Source: Adiantum capillus-veneris
Taxonomy: Eukaryota > Streptophyta > Polypodiopsida > Polypodiales > Pteridaceae
Length of the DNA: 64,000 nucleotides
Direction of reading: 5' to 3'
NCBI GenBank assembly: GCA_014529385.2
Contig: CM043957.1
Span: forward strand, 88,078,381-88,142,380
Position 1 is the first letter of the stretch. Each line of letters begins with the position of its first letter. Both the position numbers and the translations under genes were made by a program. This document shows positions 11,073-24,068 of this stretch, piece after piece. Below the pieces are notes generated by a model. It ran no database searches. It was given only the letters and a program-made list of their open reading frames with translations, and was not told where the DNA came from.

Positions 11073-12262
11073 CTAAGCAAGCACAAAGCAGACCTTGCGT
11101 TGTTCTAGTTTGAAACTTGCATTACCGACATCCTCGAATCCCATTATGACAAAGTGTTCCTGAAGATTGGCAAGAGTCCAATGCGGATTCACTGCAACCA
11201 CCTCCACCTCGTTATTGGGCATGCGAACATGAATTTCAAAGGATTGAATCTCTTCGGCTGTCAGCTGCAAGGGTATCCATTTGCCACGTTTGTGCATCCA
11301 CCTCTCGTAGCTAAACCGTGCATACAAGGTGCACCTTGCTTTCAAATACCGAAGGCAAAGCTGTGTGGGGGACACATTGCACTTATAACGGTCACCATCA
11401 TGCAAACCGTCAACATAGCCCCAATTGACACCTAGAATGATGTCCATTGCATCTATGTCAACTTCTTTGCAAACAAACATCGTTGGTGTTTCTACAATCG
11501 GCAGAGAGCGGAATGCATACACAAACAAATGAATGGGACAATGCCAACTGAGACCCACCGATCTGGTTGCCTTACCAAACTTTAGGGACCCTTGGAAATC
11601 TTGCACCACCTTGCGCTTGAAAGAAAGCAAAGCCCAATGGTCTGGAGTTGACCATTCTGCACTCTGCAATGAGGGTGTCTCCACGGCTTCTAACCTACCA
11701 TAGCTTTGGCTTGACTTCGGCACCACGTACTTGTGGGAGTACATGAATATTCGCTGCTCGGTAAGTTTTTTCGATGAAACATTAGGAAACATAAGCTCCC
11801 CAATGTGAGCATGCACAACCATGAACGTGCCTGAGAGGCACTCAAGCGACTGCTCCTCAACTAAGCTGGATGGAAAAACATCTTTACAAATACCCTTAGT
11901 TAAACATAATGATCACATAAACGTAAACATGACATATGCATGGGATAGCTAAACCATGAAAACTTACAATGAGGTGCAAATTGAGTTGATGCTCTCTTGA
12001 GGTGGAGCTCAACTGCACTGTAGACGTGTTGCACGATGGCCACCATTCCGGACTTTGTTTCTTTGAATGCCAATAGCCGGCCCTTCCAATGACGTTCCAA
12101 TACGCCTCGACACCGTACGAGATGAGGTCCAGCACGTGACGGTTGCATGTAGACCCATGCACCCTTCTTGAATACTTGTGGGATCCATACCCCCTCTGAG
12201 TCTTTTGTGTTGTGCAACACAATCTCCTCTATCTCTGGTTTGGGCCGTCTATGCGTGGACAT
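11073..12262 (-). CDS. Two-exon antisense gene, unknown function
   Basis: Exon 1 runs 12262-11968 from MSTHRRPKPEIEEIV. A donor GTAAGT follows at 11967. The intron is 107 bp and ends CTTAG at 11861. Exon 2 runs 11860-11073. Joined length is 1083 bp, exactly 361 codons, with the frame preserved across the junction. Using the acceptor five bases upstream (CAG) would create an immediate stop, which favours the downstream AG. The protein (360 aa) has no signal peptide or membrane segment and no family I recognise. It contains several Trp/His-rich stretches (SAEWSTPDHWALLSFKRK, LGVNWGYVDGLHDGDRYKC). It could be an antisense accessory gene of Gyp-A or a captured host gene. Confidence 0.55.
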
Positions 12263-12289
12263 GCTTGGGAAGTTGGGCTTAGGAAGGGA

Positions 12290-12640
12290 TTTGAAAGAGT
12301 TGAGTACTGTGGAGAGAGAATGAGGAGCTGAGGGGAGGGTGAGGTGAGATGCCTATGGTGGCTATGGTGGTTTTGACAGTGGAGATAGAGAAAGAGGGGA
12401 GGAGTGAGAGGTAGAGAGGTAGAGAGGATAGTGGAGCTGTGGGCTATAGAGTGTGGGACTGTAGAGGGTTGATGGAGGTGTGAGAGAAGGGGGAGCTATG
12501 GAGAGAGAGGAAGAGAGTGGTGGAAAGCTTTTGGCTATGGCTGCCTTGACTGTAGAGAGAGAATGGGAGGAGGGAGAAGAGGGAGAGTGTGGGAGAGAAA
12601 AGTAATGAGGGAGAGAGAGAAAAGTGGATTTTGGGGGGGG
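12290..12640 (+). repeat. Purine-rich GA tract
   Basis: About 350 bp of degenerate GAGAG, GTGGAG and GGGAG repeats, ending in a run of nine G (12632-12641). On + it could supply the polypurine tract of Gyp-A. On - it is a CT-rich sequence just upstream of the two-exon antisense gene, a common plant core-promoter feature. Confidence 0.6.
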
Positions 12641-12644
12641 GAAT

Positions 12645-13240
12645 TGACTTTGTTAAGTTAGTTTATGTTTTATCCCTAAAGGTCTTAGGCGCCCGAACAT
12701 TGCATATTTTTACCCTAGGTATATAAGGCAGTGTGTAAAAGAAATTAGGGTTCTCAAGCTCATTTGTTGAGAGCACTCTTTGGTGAGAGCTCTTGAGGTA
12801 TGTGGCTATGGAGTTCTTGAGATTCTCCTTGCTCATGAGACTTGATTAACACTAATCAATGACTCATTCTCTTTCACTATGCCTCTCTCATACTTCTTAT
12901 GATTGCCTATGATGCTTTGATTAGCTAGATCGTGACTAATTAGTGGTTAATCCCTCTCTAATCTTGTGTGATTGCCCTCTCTGGCTTGAGTGTGCATGTA
13001 GGTTTGATAGGAGTGTGGTGCTCGATAGATCTATGTGTGTGTGCTTGCGATTAGTGCGTTGCATGATAGGATTAGTGTTGTGTGAGTCTTGCAATCGTTA
13101 GTGTGTGTGATTGGGTTGATTGAAGGTGGAGAGAAGTGGATGTGGAGATTGTCCTTCATTGTGGCTTAGCTCCTCCATAGGCCGAGAAGCTCACCTCATA
13201 GAGTCACCATTCGTGTTGCCATAATTAGCTCACTAATCGT
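12645..13240 (+). mobile_element. Possible Gyp-A 3' LTR (U3-R-U5 like)
   Basis: Begins TGACTT right after the G-run, has a TATA box TATATAAG at 12720-12727, then a T/G-rich U5-like stretch up to the start of Gyp-B coding near 13286. No matching 5' LTR is visible in the window, so this rests on layout alone. Confidence 0.35.
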
Positions 13241-13285
13241 GTGAGTGTTTCCATGCCCTAGCCGGGTAGCTCATCGCAACGATGG

Positions 13286-14580
13286 AACCCCCAATAGACT
13301 TCATGTCTTGGCTGACTATCTTAGTAGATTGGAAATAGTTGAGGATGATGATTCCTCAAGGGTATCTGATCAATTACCTGATGCAAAATTGTTCTTAGTT
13401 CAGGTGACTGACCAGTCAGGGGATTGGTATGATGGCATGTTTCAGTTTTTTATTGAAGGGGTGCTACCTGAAACAATGACCAAAGATCACAGGAAGAGAA
13501 TGGCATTGAGGAATAAACCATTTGCAGTTATTGGAGGACTCTTATATAAGACAAGAATTGATTAAGTGATAAGGAGATGTGTCCCTCAATTTGAGCAAAA
13601 AGCAGTATTGGCAGAAGCTCATGCAGGTAATGCAGGAGGACATTTTTCAGGTGAGGTAACTGCAAGGAAAGTATTCCAAGCAGGACTTGGGTGGCCAACA
13701 GTAATTAAAGATGCTCAGGAGTTCAATAAGCATTTTTTGTTGTGCTAAAGAGATGGCAGGCTACTGAATGTGAATAGAATGCCATTGCAACCTATTTTGC
13801 CTTTGGAGCCATTCCAAAAGTGGAGATTGGATTTTGTTGGTCCAATCAAACCACCTGCAAGAAAAGTGTAGCCAACTTTTTGTATAGAAACATTATGACC
13901 AGGTTTGGCTATCCCATTGAGCTAGTTTCTTATCAGGGAGGACATTTTATTAATAAGGTGATCAGAAAACTGATTGAACTGCATATGATATTGCATAAGA
14001 AGTCAACAGTGTACTATCCCCAGGCCAATGGACAAGCATAAAGTACTAATAAGATTTGGTTATGATTATCAAGAAGAAGGTCAATCAAAACAGGACAAAC
14101 TGGGATGAGAAATTGGACTCAGCACTATGGGCTTTTAGGATAGCATATAAAGTGAATACTGGCATGACACCATTTAAGTTGGTGTATGGGTTAGAAGCAC
14201 TGGTGCACATGGAATTTATAGTGCCAAGCCTCAGGGTTGCAGTTCAAGAAAAATTATCCCCTAAAGAGTCAGCCAATTATACAGGAAGGAAGCTTTACTG
14301 AGGTTGGAAGAGGATAGAATCCATAGCCAGTATATTGCGAATATTATCCAACAAAGAAGACAAGCTTGGATTAGCAGAAATATCAAGTTCAAAATTTTTT
14401 CTTAAGGTGATTGGGTGTTGGTCTATATCAACAAATTGGGATTGAGGCCAAATAAACTCAAACTTGGGTATGTGGGGCCATTTCAAATAGTCAGGCCAAT
14501 GGGACCAAATACTTTCATACTATCTGATCAAGATGGTAAAATAATTGAGAAACCCATTAATGAATTTTGACTCAAACCAT
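13286..14580 (+). pseudogene. Gyp-B: RNase H end and integrase fragment
   Basis: Starts abruptly inside the RNase H tail (LADYLSRLEIVEDDD). It continues through the connector, an H2C2 unit with AHAGNAGGHFSG retained but its C-x2-C lost, and the integrase core (ELVSYQGGHFINKV, YYPQANGQA, LDSALWAFRIAYKVNTGM). At least three in-frame stops (13563, 13746, 14039) and several frameshifts break it. The second core Asp is replaced (SYQGG for SD-GG). The C-terminus reaches about 14575. Same family as Gyp-C, which faces it from the right. Confidence 0.75.
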
Positions 14581-15460
14581 TTTTTGGATGAATTGTCAAG
14601 AATCGAGGGGGACATCCTATTAATGATGAATTTGGGATAGTGACTAGTTATGCATGCAAAAGGGGCAATATGTAATCACCACCCTATGTACAACCAACCT
14701 TTGTGTTTTATGACGGGGGTGTGTTACCATTACTAGGAGTATTTCGGTTGTATTTACTGTCAACAGTCCGTAATTCATCTGCAAGTGCTAGTCCAGATAT
14801 ACAAACAGAGGATGAAGTTACACAATGGTGCCAGATCCGAGTTCGGATGATGAGCCGGAAATGATTACTCCAACCCGCATGGTACAGCTTGCAAGGGAGG
14901 AAGTATTTTTTATTACGCTTTTCTCGACTTCAGGTATGATTTAGAGAATACTGAAGCAAATACTACAATGCTTAGAAGGATTGGCTGGCTTGATTTTTCA
15001 AGATTGCCTTGGGTAACCTGGAGAAATCACAAGATGGCCACATTCTATACCTAAAGCACCTACAGACAAATGATGGACAGGTTTTCAAAGAAGAGTACTT
15101 GAAGAAGAGTTAGTTGCCAATGTGTTTGATCTTTCTACTGTAGATGACAATGAAGTTATTAAGGCAACTGAAAAGGATATGACCGAGGCCTTTGGTCAGT
15201 CTCGTGGGGAAAGGCATTATTATCAATTGTCAAGCATGAAGAATTTAGTCAAATTACAGCAGGTGAGGTGATTTATAGAGAGAGTCTTTTTGCTAGTGAA
15301 ATCAGAATACATTAGTAGGGAAAACTATGGCCTTTTGTTGGCAGTTGAGAGTGGTAGAAAAATGGGATGGGCCAGTATCTTATTTGATAGAATCAAGTTA
15401 ACCTAATATGGTTCTAAATAGCTTAACTTTAATTTCCCAGGTCTCTTACCCAACCTTTTG
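14581..15460. other. Spacer between opposed gypsy fragments
   Basis: No gene recognised. Short open stretches near 14690-14880 and 15060-15300 are broken by stops in every frame. It could be decayed post-integrase sequence of Gyp-B. Confidence 0.35.
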
Positions 15461-15462
15461 TT

Positions 15463-18440
15463 TTACAATAACACCCAATCACCCTCAAAAAGAATTTTGT
15501 GCTTCAAGTTTCTATCAAGCCATGCATGCCTCCTCCTTTGAATTGCTTCAGTAAGGTAAGATACTTGAAATCTAATTTCCTCTACTTTCAGGAGTTGCTC
15601 TAGCCTAAGAACTGAAGCACCTTCTCCGGGCAACTTGTGCTTCATTGCAATTCTCAAACTTGGTACTACAAACTCCATTGGCACAATAGCTTCTAGTTCA
15701 GACACCATGTTAAATGATGTCATGATTGTACTGACTTTGAACGTTGTCCTGAAAACCCACAATGCCGAATCTAACTTAGTATTATCCGAGTCTTTCCTAT
15801 TTTTTGAGACTATTCTCCTCAAGATTCCTATCAAGGTCTTATTTTTGGACTCTGCTTGACCTTTTTCTTGAGGATAATAGATTGTAGACTTCCTGTGCAT
15901 AATCGGGGTGGTATTCATTTAACTTCTTGATTACTTTATTAATAAAATGCACTCCTTGATCATATACCAACTCCACTAGGCATCCAAACATTTTCATTAT
16001 GTTCTTATACAAGAACTTTGCTACACTCTCTACTTTGTTATCCTTCATGGTATGTGCTTCCACCCACTTAGTGCAGTAATTTGTTGCAACAAAAATTTAC
16101 TTGTTCCCTGTAAATTTTGCAGTGGGCTTGATAGGTCCCACAAAAGTCAATCCCCAACTTTTGACAAGGCTCAAGTGGAAGTATTGGTTGCAAGGGAATT
16201 CTATCTACATCCAGAGGTATGTCATCCCTTTGACAGGTTAAGAAATTTTCCATAAATTGATGAGCATCTCTGCTGCAAAGGGATGACATACCTTTTCTTG
16301 AAGAAATTTGTTTGTTGTAATGTTACCTAAAAAGTGACCACCTACATTCCTTGAATGAGCTCCAGTCAATAATTCTTTCTATTCAAAATGTTGAACATAT
16401 CTCCTCAAAATCTGATCAGTTTCCCTGTTATAGAGGACTCCCATAATAACTGTGCAAAACCTACTTCTCCATGCCATGTTCTTCCTTTGGACCATTGACA
16501 TTTGCTTTGGAAGGACACCTTCAAGCAAGAAATAGAGCATGTGTTCATACTAGGAATCCATGTCATCTACCAACTGAACTAGAAACAGTCCTGCATCAGG
16601 AAATTCATCAATCTCTTGAGCAGGAGATTCCCCTGTAGCTAACCTGCTCAAATAGTCTGTTATAACCTATTCTTGACCTGGTCTGTGGATTACTGAGTAA
16701 TCAAATTCTTGCATCAATAGAACCCACCTAGACAACCTTCCTGAAAGGTGAGGCTTGTTGACCAAGTACACTAAGGCTTGCTGGTCCACATGAATACCAC
16801 TTTATTAGCCAATAAGTAATGCCTTAACTTTTGTAGTCCAAAGATCATTCCCAGACATTCTCTCTCAACAGCTGTATAATTCTTCTCTACATGTGCTAAC
16901 ACTCTACTAGCATAATAAATTGGCTTGAACCAACCTTTCTCCACTTCTTGCATTAGAAATGCTCCCACTGTTGAATGAGAGGCATCCACAAATAGATGAA
17001 AAGGAAACTTCTAATCAGGAGCAATCAGTATTGGTGTAGTCACCAACATCTTTTTCAGCAGGTTAAATGCAGTATCTTGCTCTTCCTTCCACACAAAATC
17101 TACATTCTTTTTTTGTCAAATTTGTAAGTGGTAAGCAAACATGTGCTAAGTACCTCAAAAACCTGTTATGCCACCTCACTTGACCTGTAAACCTCATCAA
17201 TTAATTGAGATTTTTTGGAGGTGAGGATTTTAAGATTTCTTCCACCTTCTTTGGATCAATGGATAAACCTTCTCTACTAATAATGTGGCCCAGCAAAATA
17301 CCTCTTTTGACAGCAAAAACACATTTTGCAAGATTAAGGGACAATCTGGATTCCCTACATTTCTCAAAACATAACCTCAAATGCTTGAGATGATCCTCTT
17401 TGTCCTCTGAAACACCAAAATCATCCAATAATACTTTCATGAATGTGGTTAAGTATGGATCAAACATTTCCATAACCCACTTCCGAAAAGTAGGTGGTGC
17501 ATTCTTTAGTCCAAAGTTCATCACTCTAGAAACATACACTCCCCATTTAGTTATAAAGTCTGTTTAATCCCTATTCTTGAGAGCCATTATCTGATTATAT
17601 CCACTGAGTTCATTCAAAAATCTATACATTCCCTCCCCAGTTACCATCCAACATGGTGTCATAATATGGTAATAGAAATGGATCAGTCATTGTAGCAGCA
17701 TTCAGTTTTCGATAGTCCACGCACACCTTGATTTTGCCATTCTTCTCTGAAACCACCACAATTGGTGACAACTAAGTGACCTTATCCACATGATAAATAA
17801 ATCCAAATTTTTACAATTTATCTATCTCTTCTTTCACCTATTTGGCATAATTGGGGTTCATCATGTACCTCTGCTGCTTCATGGTACTACATCTGGTTTC
17901 AAATTTATAGTGTGTTGGCATACATATGGATCTTCCCCTTTCATGTTAGTATATGACCAAGCAAACACATCCCTAAACTCTAGCAACAAAGATTTCAATG
18001 CCTTTTTAAAATCGGTATCTAATTCAGGAGATAACTTCATCATTTTGGGATCATTTTCCTCTCGTAGATTCATATCCTCCAAGTTATCTTCCCTGACTCC
18101 AAAAATCTTAGACATCTGCTCTTCAAACATTCTTTATGCATGATTTATAGCTTCAACTGCATTCCGCTCATCTTGCAACCTCTGATCTTTTGTTGTTTTG
18201 ATTGTTTTCTTATTGAATTCTTTCTTGTATAATTCAGTATATGTTTCTAAATCTCAACTAAATTTGCAATCTTTTGCACAGCAACTTCAAATATTGGAAT
18301 CATTGTTTCATTCCTTTGAAGAAACTCTTCTTCCTCATCTTCTTCAATGGATTCACCCAAAGTTATCCCTTCTCCAAATAAAGGTTTGTATTAGGTAGAA
18401 TGGTCTTCTTTGGAACCATCTGTATCCTCAACCTTTTCTT
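15463..18440 (-). pseudogene. Gyp-C: RT, RNase H and integrase fragment
   Basis: Read leftward. The pre-RT signature RDVFAWSYTNMKGEDP followed by CQHTI lies at about 17880-18000; RT with LLDDF at the active site in place of YxDDF and NFGLKNAPPTFRKW lies at 17201-17539; RNase H (MDASHSTVGAFLMQE, ERECLGMIFGLQKLRHYLLANK) at 16771-16989; integrase (LGIDFCG, VYDQGVHF, YYPQEKGQAESKNKT) at 15463-16289. Numerous stops and frame changes occur. Athila/Tat-like branch. The right end stops abruptly at 18448, where an LTR-like repeat begins, so gag and protease are missing. Confidence 0.8.
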
Positions 18441-18448
18441 CTTATGTT

Positions 18449-19315
18449 TGTTAGCGGGTTGCCGCGACAGACGTCTATAGTATAGCTTTCTGGCACGAAC
18501 ATAATATCATTACTCAGGGAAGCGACTCACATGGGGTGCAGAGACTCTTTGAGGGTCTCAACCACAAGAAGTGAACCTAAGGAATGATGATATCTCAAAC
18601 ACTAGCAAATCTAACACTCTTGGATCAGCAACATGACTATGTCCTATGTCATTGCACTTAGCCATCAACACATTTTGGCACTTGAACAAAGTATAAATGC
18701 TACAAAACTTTGGGAGAAGGTCTATGACACTTAGGAGCACTATTCTACCAAGTTTGGTTGCAATCTGATGAGGTACCAAAATCACGATCCATCATGATCA
18801 AGGTCCCATAAAGTACAATAGAACATACTAGAAAGGTTGCCCTAGGGTTTAGGAACACTCTCCTATGGTCGGAATGTCAAAAAATAGTCATTAATGCACT
18901 CAAAACAACAGATTTAGCCTAGAAATGTGTAGTCATAAACCACAATAGAATTGATAATGAATACACTTGAATGAAAGAGAAATGGACAAGGAATACATTG
19001 CAAGTTTTAGAATCAAAATGTGATTACAAGAGCTCAAGATATGATGATTACAAAGTGTATGAGAGTAGCTTCTCTCAATCGTATGCTCCAAAACTCAAAA
19101 CTTTGATTACAATAAGTCTCCCTTTCCCATTTTACAAAATAAGCTTTATACCTAGGGCTCTCTTGGCCAATGGACAAATTTACAAGGCGCAATTTATAAA
19201 CAATACAACTTGGATGTAGCACAGATAGTCTCAAGATGATCTGACCAAAATCAAAGACTCTCATATAATTACAAAGGCTTTTTGTACAATAATGGATATC
19301 AAAATTTGGGGCTAA
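18449..19315 (-). mobile_element. LTR-like repeat, left inverted copy (~860 bp)
   Basis: The outer end is TGTTAGCGGGTTGCCGCGAC on +. It aligns over about 860 bp with the reverse complement of 24710-25572. Landmarks shared in order include GACTCTTTGAGG, CAAGAAGTGAACC, GGCACTTGAA, ATCCATCATGA, CAATAGAACA, AAACCACAA, and TGCAAGTTTTA followed by TGTGATTAC (TATGATTAC in the other copy). Read on -, it has a TATA-like TATAAAG at 19151-19145 and ends in CA, as an LTR would. It directly abuts the truncated Gyp-C coding region. Confidence 0.65.
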
Positions 19316-22240
19316 AAAATGAAGGGGTCAACTCGCAAGGTGCCTTTCTAGTTTGGCTGCCAGCATTCCCCCCTTCCTAGTCTTTGCACGTCCTTGTGAA
19401 AACTATTTTGTTCTTTATCTAGATTGCCTTCATATTGTCTTTGCAGCTCTTTGGTAGTTACTTGATTAGCTGATTGTGAAAGTCTTTAATAATTCAGGGT
19501 GCCTTTCTCCAGCATGCAAGTGAGTAAATTGAATTTCTCTGCTCTGGCTTTGATTTCCACCTTTGCTGCCCGTTCTATGAAGGGATTATTACATAGTGTA
19601 CTTTGGTAGGCTATATGGCGGGCATACAGATTCTTTGTCATGGGATTGAAATTGAGGGATCGATTTTGAAGAACCCTGTCATGAATGCCTCCTCAAATGT
19701 TTGCATGTAATGAGATGGCAAAAACATGATTCAGGCATACATCCCCATGATTACATTTCTACTTGGAATTTCTATCCTGAGGTTCCAACATAGCCTCTGG
19801 TTCCTTTCGGGAACACTTGCCAAGGATGTTCCGATGCCATCATGGAAAATATCCTCTAAAGAATATGAATGACAACCACACTTTTTTCTACTAGTTGTCA
19901 AAGCCTTAAAACTCCTACTAGAGTACAGTCTTCTTGAATAAATTATCAGATATTGTGTTGATAAGACCAGCTTTACTTTCTCCAGAGGCACTTTGATGTG
20001 GTACATCTTGGCTAAGCTTCATACTTGACTATTTTACTCTCATTGACTTGATGAGGAAGTAGGCTCATACTCAATGGGCCTACTGCCTTAACATTGAGTA
20101 TGGTGCCTGGGTAAGGGTGGGCGCACGCATGCACACACGCGCACACACACACACACACACACACTTCGTCACTTCATTTGGCTATGATTGCTTCATCTAG
20201 CTACACATATATACACTTGAGCTACTGATGTAGCAAATGGTTATCTTGTCTTGTGGGTGATTACCTTGAGTCTGTACCTTGCGCTTCCCTTAATGAATAA
20301 TTATGGCTTTAGCTATGCATAATGGAGCTAATGAATATAATATCTTATGGGTGTTTACCATGAGTGTATACCTTGTAAATTCCTCATTGGATGTAACATT
20401 GGGTTGCATAGTTGATGAGATTATCCCTTCTTTATAGACCGTATGTCTCTTGGCTCTAAGAGCATTTGAATTCATGCCCTTTAACTGGGTGTAATCATTT
20501 TACTTTACCTTTGGAATTGGCTACCTCGCATTGGCCTTACCTCAAGTGACTCACCTCTTGTCCCTTACCTACCTAGTTTCAATTAAGCATTGACCCCCCT
20601 TTAACTTAGAAAAATATATTTCCCTTCTTGGCATTCTGCCAAGCCTTAATCGTGATTGCATTATGTGCCACTAAGCTTACTGATTTTTGTCTGCAACAAC
20701 GAGCATACACTTGGAAACTTCTTTGTTTTGGCCCACTGTCGAACACATGCATAATTTTTTACTTTTTTTAAAGATGGCTAACATCCTATTGGTTATGCCG
20801 CTATTGATTAAATCTGCTTGATGGTTCTTTTTTCTTAAGAAAAAAGGCATAATTTATGCCTATGTATATATCTTTCTAATAAAATGTGTGGACTATGATT
20901 CACCTAGAGATTGATTGAGAAAAATTAAGCTCCTTCTCCAGGTGTAGTTGTACCTCATTCACTTGTTTGGTCTTGATGTTATTTGAGACTGATTGAGCAA
21001 AATATTGGCTGCATCTCTGGGTTGGGTTTTTTTCAGTTACGGTTATATCTAGACCCATTCACAATGTAATATAGTAATAGCATGGTTGGTCTTCAAGATG
21101 AAGCATTGAATTCTTGGGCATAAAGACTACATAGCTGACATTGTCTACTCAAGATATTTGGGAACATCTATACTAAGCCCAATCTTTTATCTCATTTACT
21201 TTGACAAAGTTTAGTAAAGTATCTTGTGTGGTATAAATACTGCTTTCTCTAAGTAGACCACAAGGATGGATATTACAAAAACATTATGATTTCATGGCAC
21301 CATTAAACTCCTTAAAAAATGAAGACATTCAAAAGTGAAAAATACCTATTGGAAGGATTGGTATATTTAAACAAAGATACAAAATGATTAGCGACAAAGT
21401 TGGGTGTAGCACACTTGGATCAAAAGGGGTAGTGGCCTTTTGATCAAAATTTTATGTATATAAATAGCTGTTTAAAGTCTTAAAAATTGAGGTATATAAT
21501 ATTCTTATTTATAATCTACAAAAACTCACTTTTATCTTAAAGGAGCAATGATCTTTTTTATTACACGTTAAAAAGGAACAAAACACACACCTTATACTTG
21601 AAAATAAGCAAAAGAGGAATTCAAGATTACTTTGGACAATGGTTTTAAGTTAAAAAGGTCCATCAACACCTGTAAAATGTAATCACGGCTAACATATTTG
21701 TTGTCTTGTTTGCATGGATGCAGGTCAGGAATCTATCCTTTCTTGGGATTTTTTTGTCTTAGCTGTTGTCCATCACTACCTGACTTTTGTCACATTATAC
21801 AACAATCAGTGCAGATTACCCCATGTATAAAACACTAGAATGAGACTTCATTCTCATATCTATGTACACAAATAATTCAAAGACTAAGTTGTTTTGTGCT
21901 ACTCCTTGGCCCTTGTCTAAAGCCAGTTGTCCTTTGAACTTTTATGTTCTTTTGTGTATTTGTAATTATTATTAAACAACAACACACACGTCCTACTCCC
22001 AGTCTTCTAGGGGGACCGAGATAGTGGCTTTATGGGTTTTTTTGGACTATAGGGCTATGTTGGACCCACTACCTATAATTCTTGTTTAGGTTGGCTGGGG
22101 TTAGGTGGTCCCTCTTAGACTATAGCTCAAGATTCCTGCTCACGGCTATCGTAGTCTTTTGACTTTACCGATTTTAGGGTTGTAGGTTTATCCATCTATA
22201 TAAACCTTGATTCTAAATAATTTTTCAGGTACACACTCAA
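19316..22240. other. Long non-coding interval
   Basis: No ORF with recognisable protein character. It is A/T-rich with ordinary complexity except for a CA microsatellite (20139-20164). Any element here is too decayed for me to identify. Confidence 0.4.
20139..20164 (+). repeat. CA microsatellite
   Basis: A CGCACA lead-in followed by about a dozen CA dinucleotides. Confidence 0.9.
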
Positions 22241-23790
22241 TATAAAATGATTGCTCGCATGAAAGTCATCCATGACCTAGAGAAACACGCAAGATTACAC
22301 TTTACCTAAAGGATCATTCCTCTAGAAAAACCCGTGCCCCTAGAATAGGACCCTTTCTTGCCTGAAACGCCAAAAGCATTGTAGTCTCTTACCCTAAATA
22401 GTCTCTTTCTAACTCGTCTAAAAATTTGTTACATGCCATATCCCTCTCCCAAGGTGTGGGTTAACTTTCAAACCTCTTTCTGTAGCTACCTCCCTCGTCC
22501 TTCAATGTATAAGTAGCTTGAAAGCATCACAACTTATCTATGAATCAGCTCTTGCTTCTAACAAGAAGTTGTATATTCTACACATGCTCTCTTCTAATGA
22601 TTGGGTCAAAATGTTGGCTACTTTAGACAAAGATGCTACAGATGGTGTAGCTATGATCTCCCAATACATTTCCCAACTACCTGTACTTGCCTTACAATAC
22701 AACCAAGAGTTGGCTCAGTATTCTTCTTCTGGTGCGGAGCTATCTAACTTTCTTAAGAAATTATTCGTCCCTCAATCCCGCTTTTATTCGTACCCCTACT
22801 AACCCTATTATCCCACAATCTGGCGGCATCTTTTGTAGAGATAGAAGTTGTTAAAGAATTTCAAAACAACCTTTGCTCCCTTAGTGACTCTAACCTGTTA
22901 GAGATGGTTCCCAAAGTTTCCAAAGTCTTCCCTTTTCTTCCAGTAAAAAAAATGAGGTTGAATCCTTTGGAGTGGACCATCAGCTTTGGGTCCCTTCCAA
23001 CAAAGTTTTTTTGGCACCTATCTTGAGTGAAACATGGGTATATTTGGCCAACCTCCCTGCTTCTAATGTGGAGGACTACATACTCAAAATCCTTAAAGGT
23101 GGACAGTTCCTAAATAAAGGGGACCTCATTAAGGCCCCTTTTAGCCTCAATTTTATTGATCACTCTAATTGTTCATCTAATGCTGGTCTATATATACGTA
23201 CGAAAGGAATTATGGAGTTTGCCAAGAGAATCTAGACTTCCACACAGAGTCTATCTCGAATGTCTTTTGACCATACTTAAAATGTGCTTGCAAATTTTTA
23301 GACCCAAAAGCCTTGTGTGATTTAAGTATTATGTGGTTTGACCATGCTATTTGGTTCATTCTCAATCATTTGGAACAAATTTTCCTAGAGAAACCCGTGG
23401 ACTTTCATTTATCTCTTATCTGCTCTTGGTTGCGCGGGCAAGCTAAACCCCTTGTTATTGCTCAAATTGATTTTAACACTTTTTGAGTCCTAATGCTTGA
23501 TATTTTTAAGGAACTCAAATCTGAAGAACATGGCATGTATCTCTCTACCTATGCCAACTACAAGGGGTTAAAATTATTACTGGATTACTCAAGCCTTGCA
23601 TTGAAGATGATGATTCTCCCTTACTTAGAAGACCTAACTCTTTAACCACCCCCAATAGCTCTTTCACATCTTTTCTAACACAGCACTTCTTCTAGCTTCA
23701 ATAAGCGTAAATCTCGTAGGTTCAGTAGGGAGAGGAAGAAACACACCCATCTGGCACCTCCTTGACATGTAACCTTGTTACCATGCATGT
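22241..23790 (+). pseudogene. Decayed coding relic, unidentified
   Basis: Several adjacent + frames carry protein-like text, for example KLYILHMLSSNDWVKMLATL (from 22566), the segment at 22972-23235 with VEDYILKILKGGQFLNKGDL, and a basic end KRKSRRFSRERKKHT near 23710. The segments follow one another across stops and frame changes, as expected of one old gene. No motif identifies the family; a gag-like or plant transposon accessory protein is possible but unsupported. Confidence 0.35.
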
Positions 23791-24007
23791 GATTTTGACC
23801 CTTGTGGCAGGAAGCAGCTTTCCAAAATGACTTCTAAGGTGAAGCATATCTATGTACATTGTTTGTACCAGAATGGACTCTTCGATTGGTTTTCACCCAA
23901 GTCTATCTTTTGTGAGTGTTTTGATATACTTTTTAGTAACCATAATATGTTAGATAAGGTTCTAATTGATTGGACATATCATCAACCTGTTAAAAGTTTA
24001 ATACAAC

Positions 24008-24010
<3 letters not shown>

Positions 24011-24065
<55 letters not shown>
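24011..24065 (+). repeat. CT/TC microsatellite
   Basis: About 27 uninterrupted TC units. Confidence 0.95.

Positions 24066-24068
<3 letters not shown>

Larger units (their letters stand above)
1..13240 (+). mobile_element. Gyp-A: large Athila/Tat-like Ty3/gypsy element
   Basis: Internal domains run in gypsy order on +: gag, protease, RT, RNase H, integrase. The pre-RT signature DVFAWSYKDLKGVDPS followed by QHTIP is typical of the Athila/Tat branch, and there is no chromodomain. The 5' LTR must lie left of the window, because position 1 is already leader-like. A purine tract followed by TG at 12645, with a TATA box at 12720, may mark the 3' LTR. Three parts are atypical: a palindrome-rich leader, duplication of the H2C2 integrase region, and a second retropepsin-like domain after integrase. 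Antisense genes occupy the 3' internal region, as known for some Tat-lineage elements such as Grande and Retand. Both outer limits are inferred. Confidence 0.7.
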
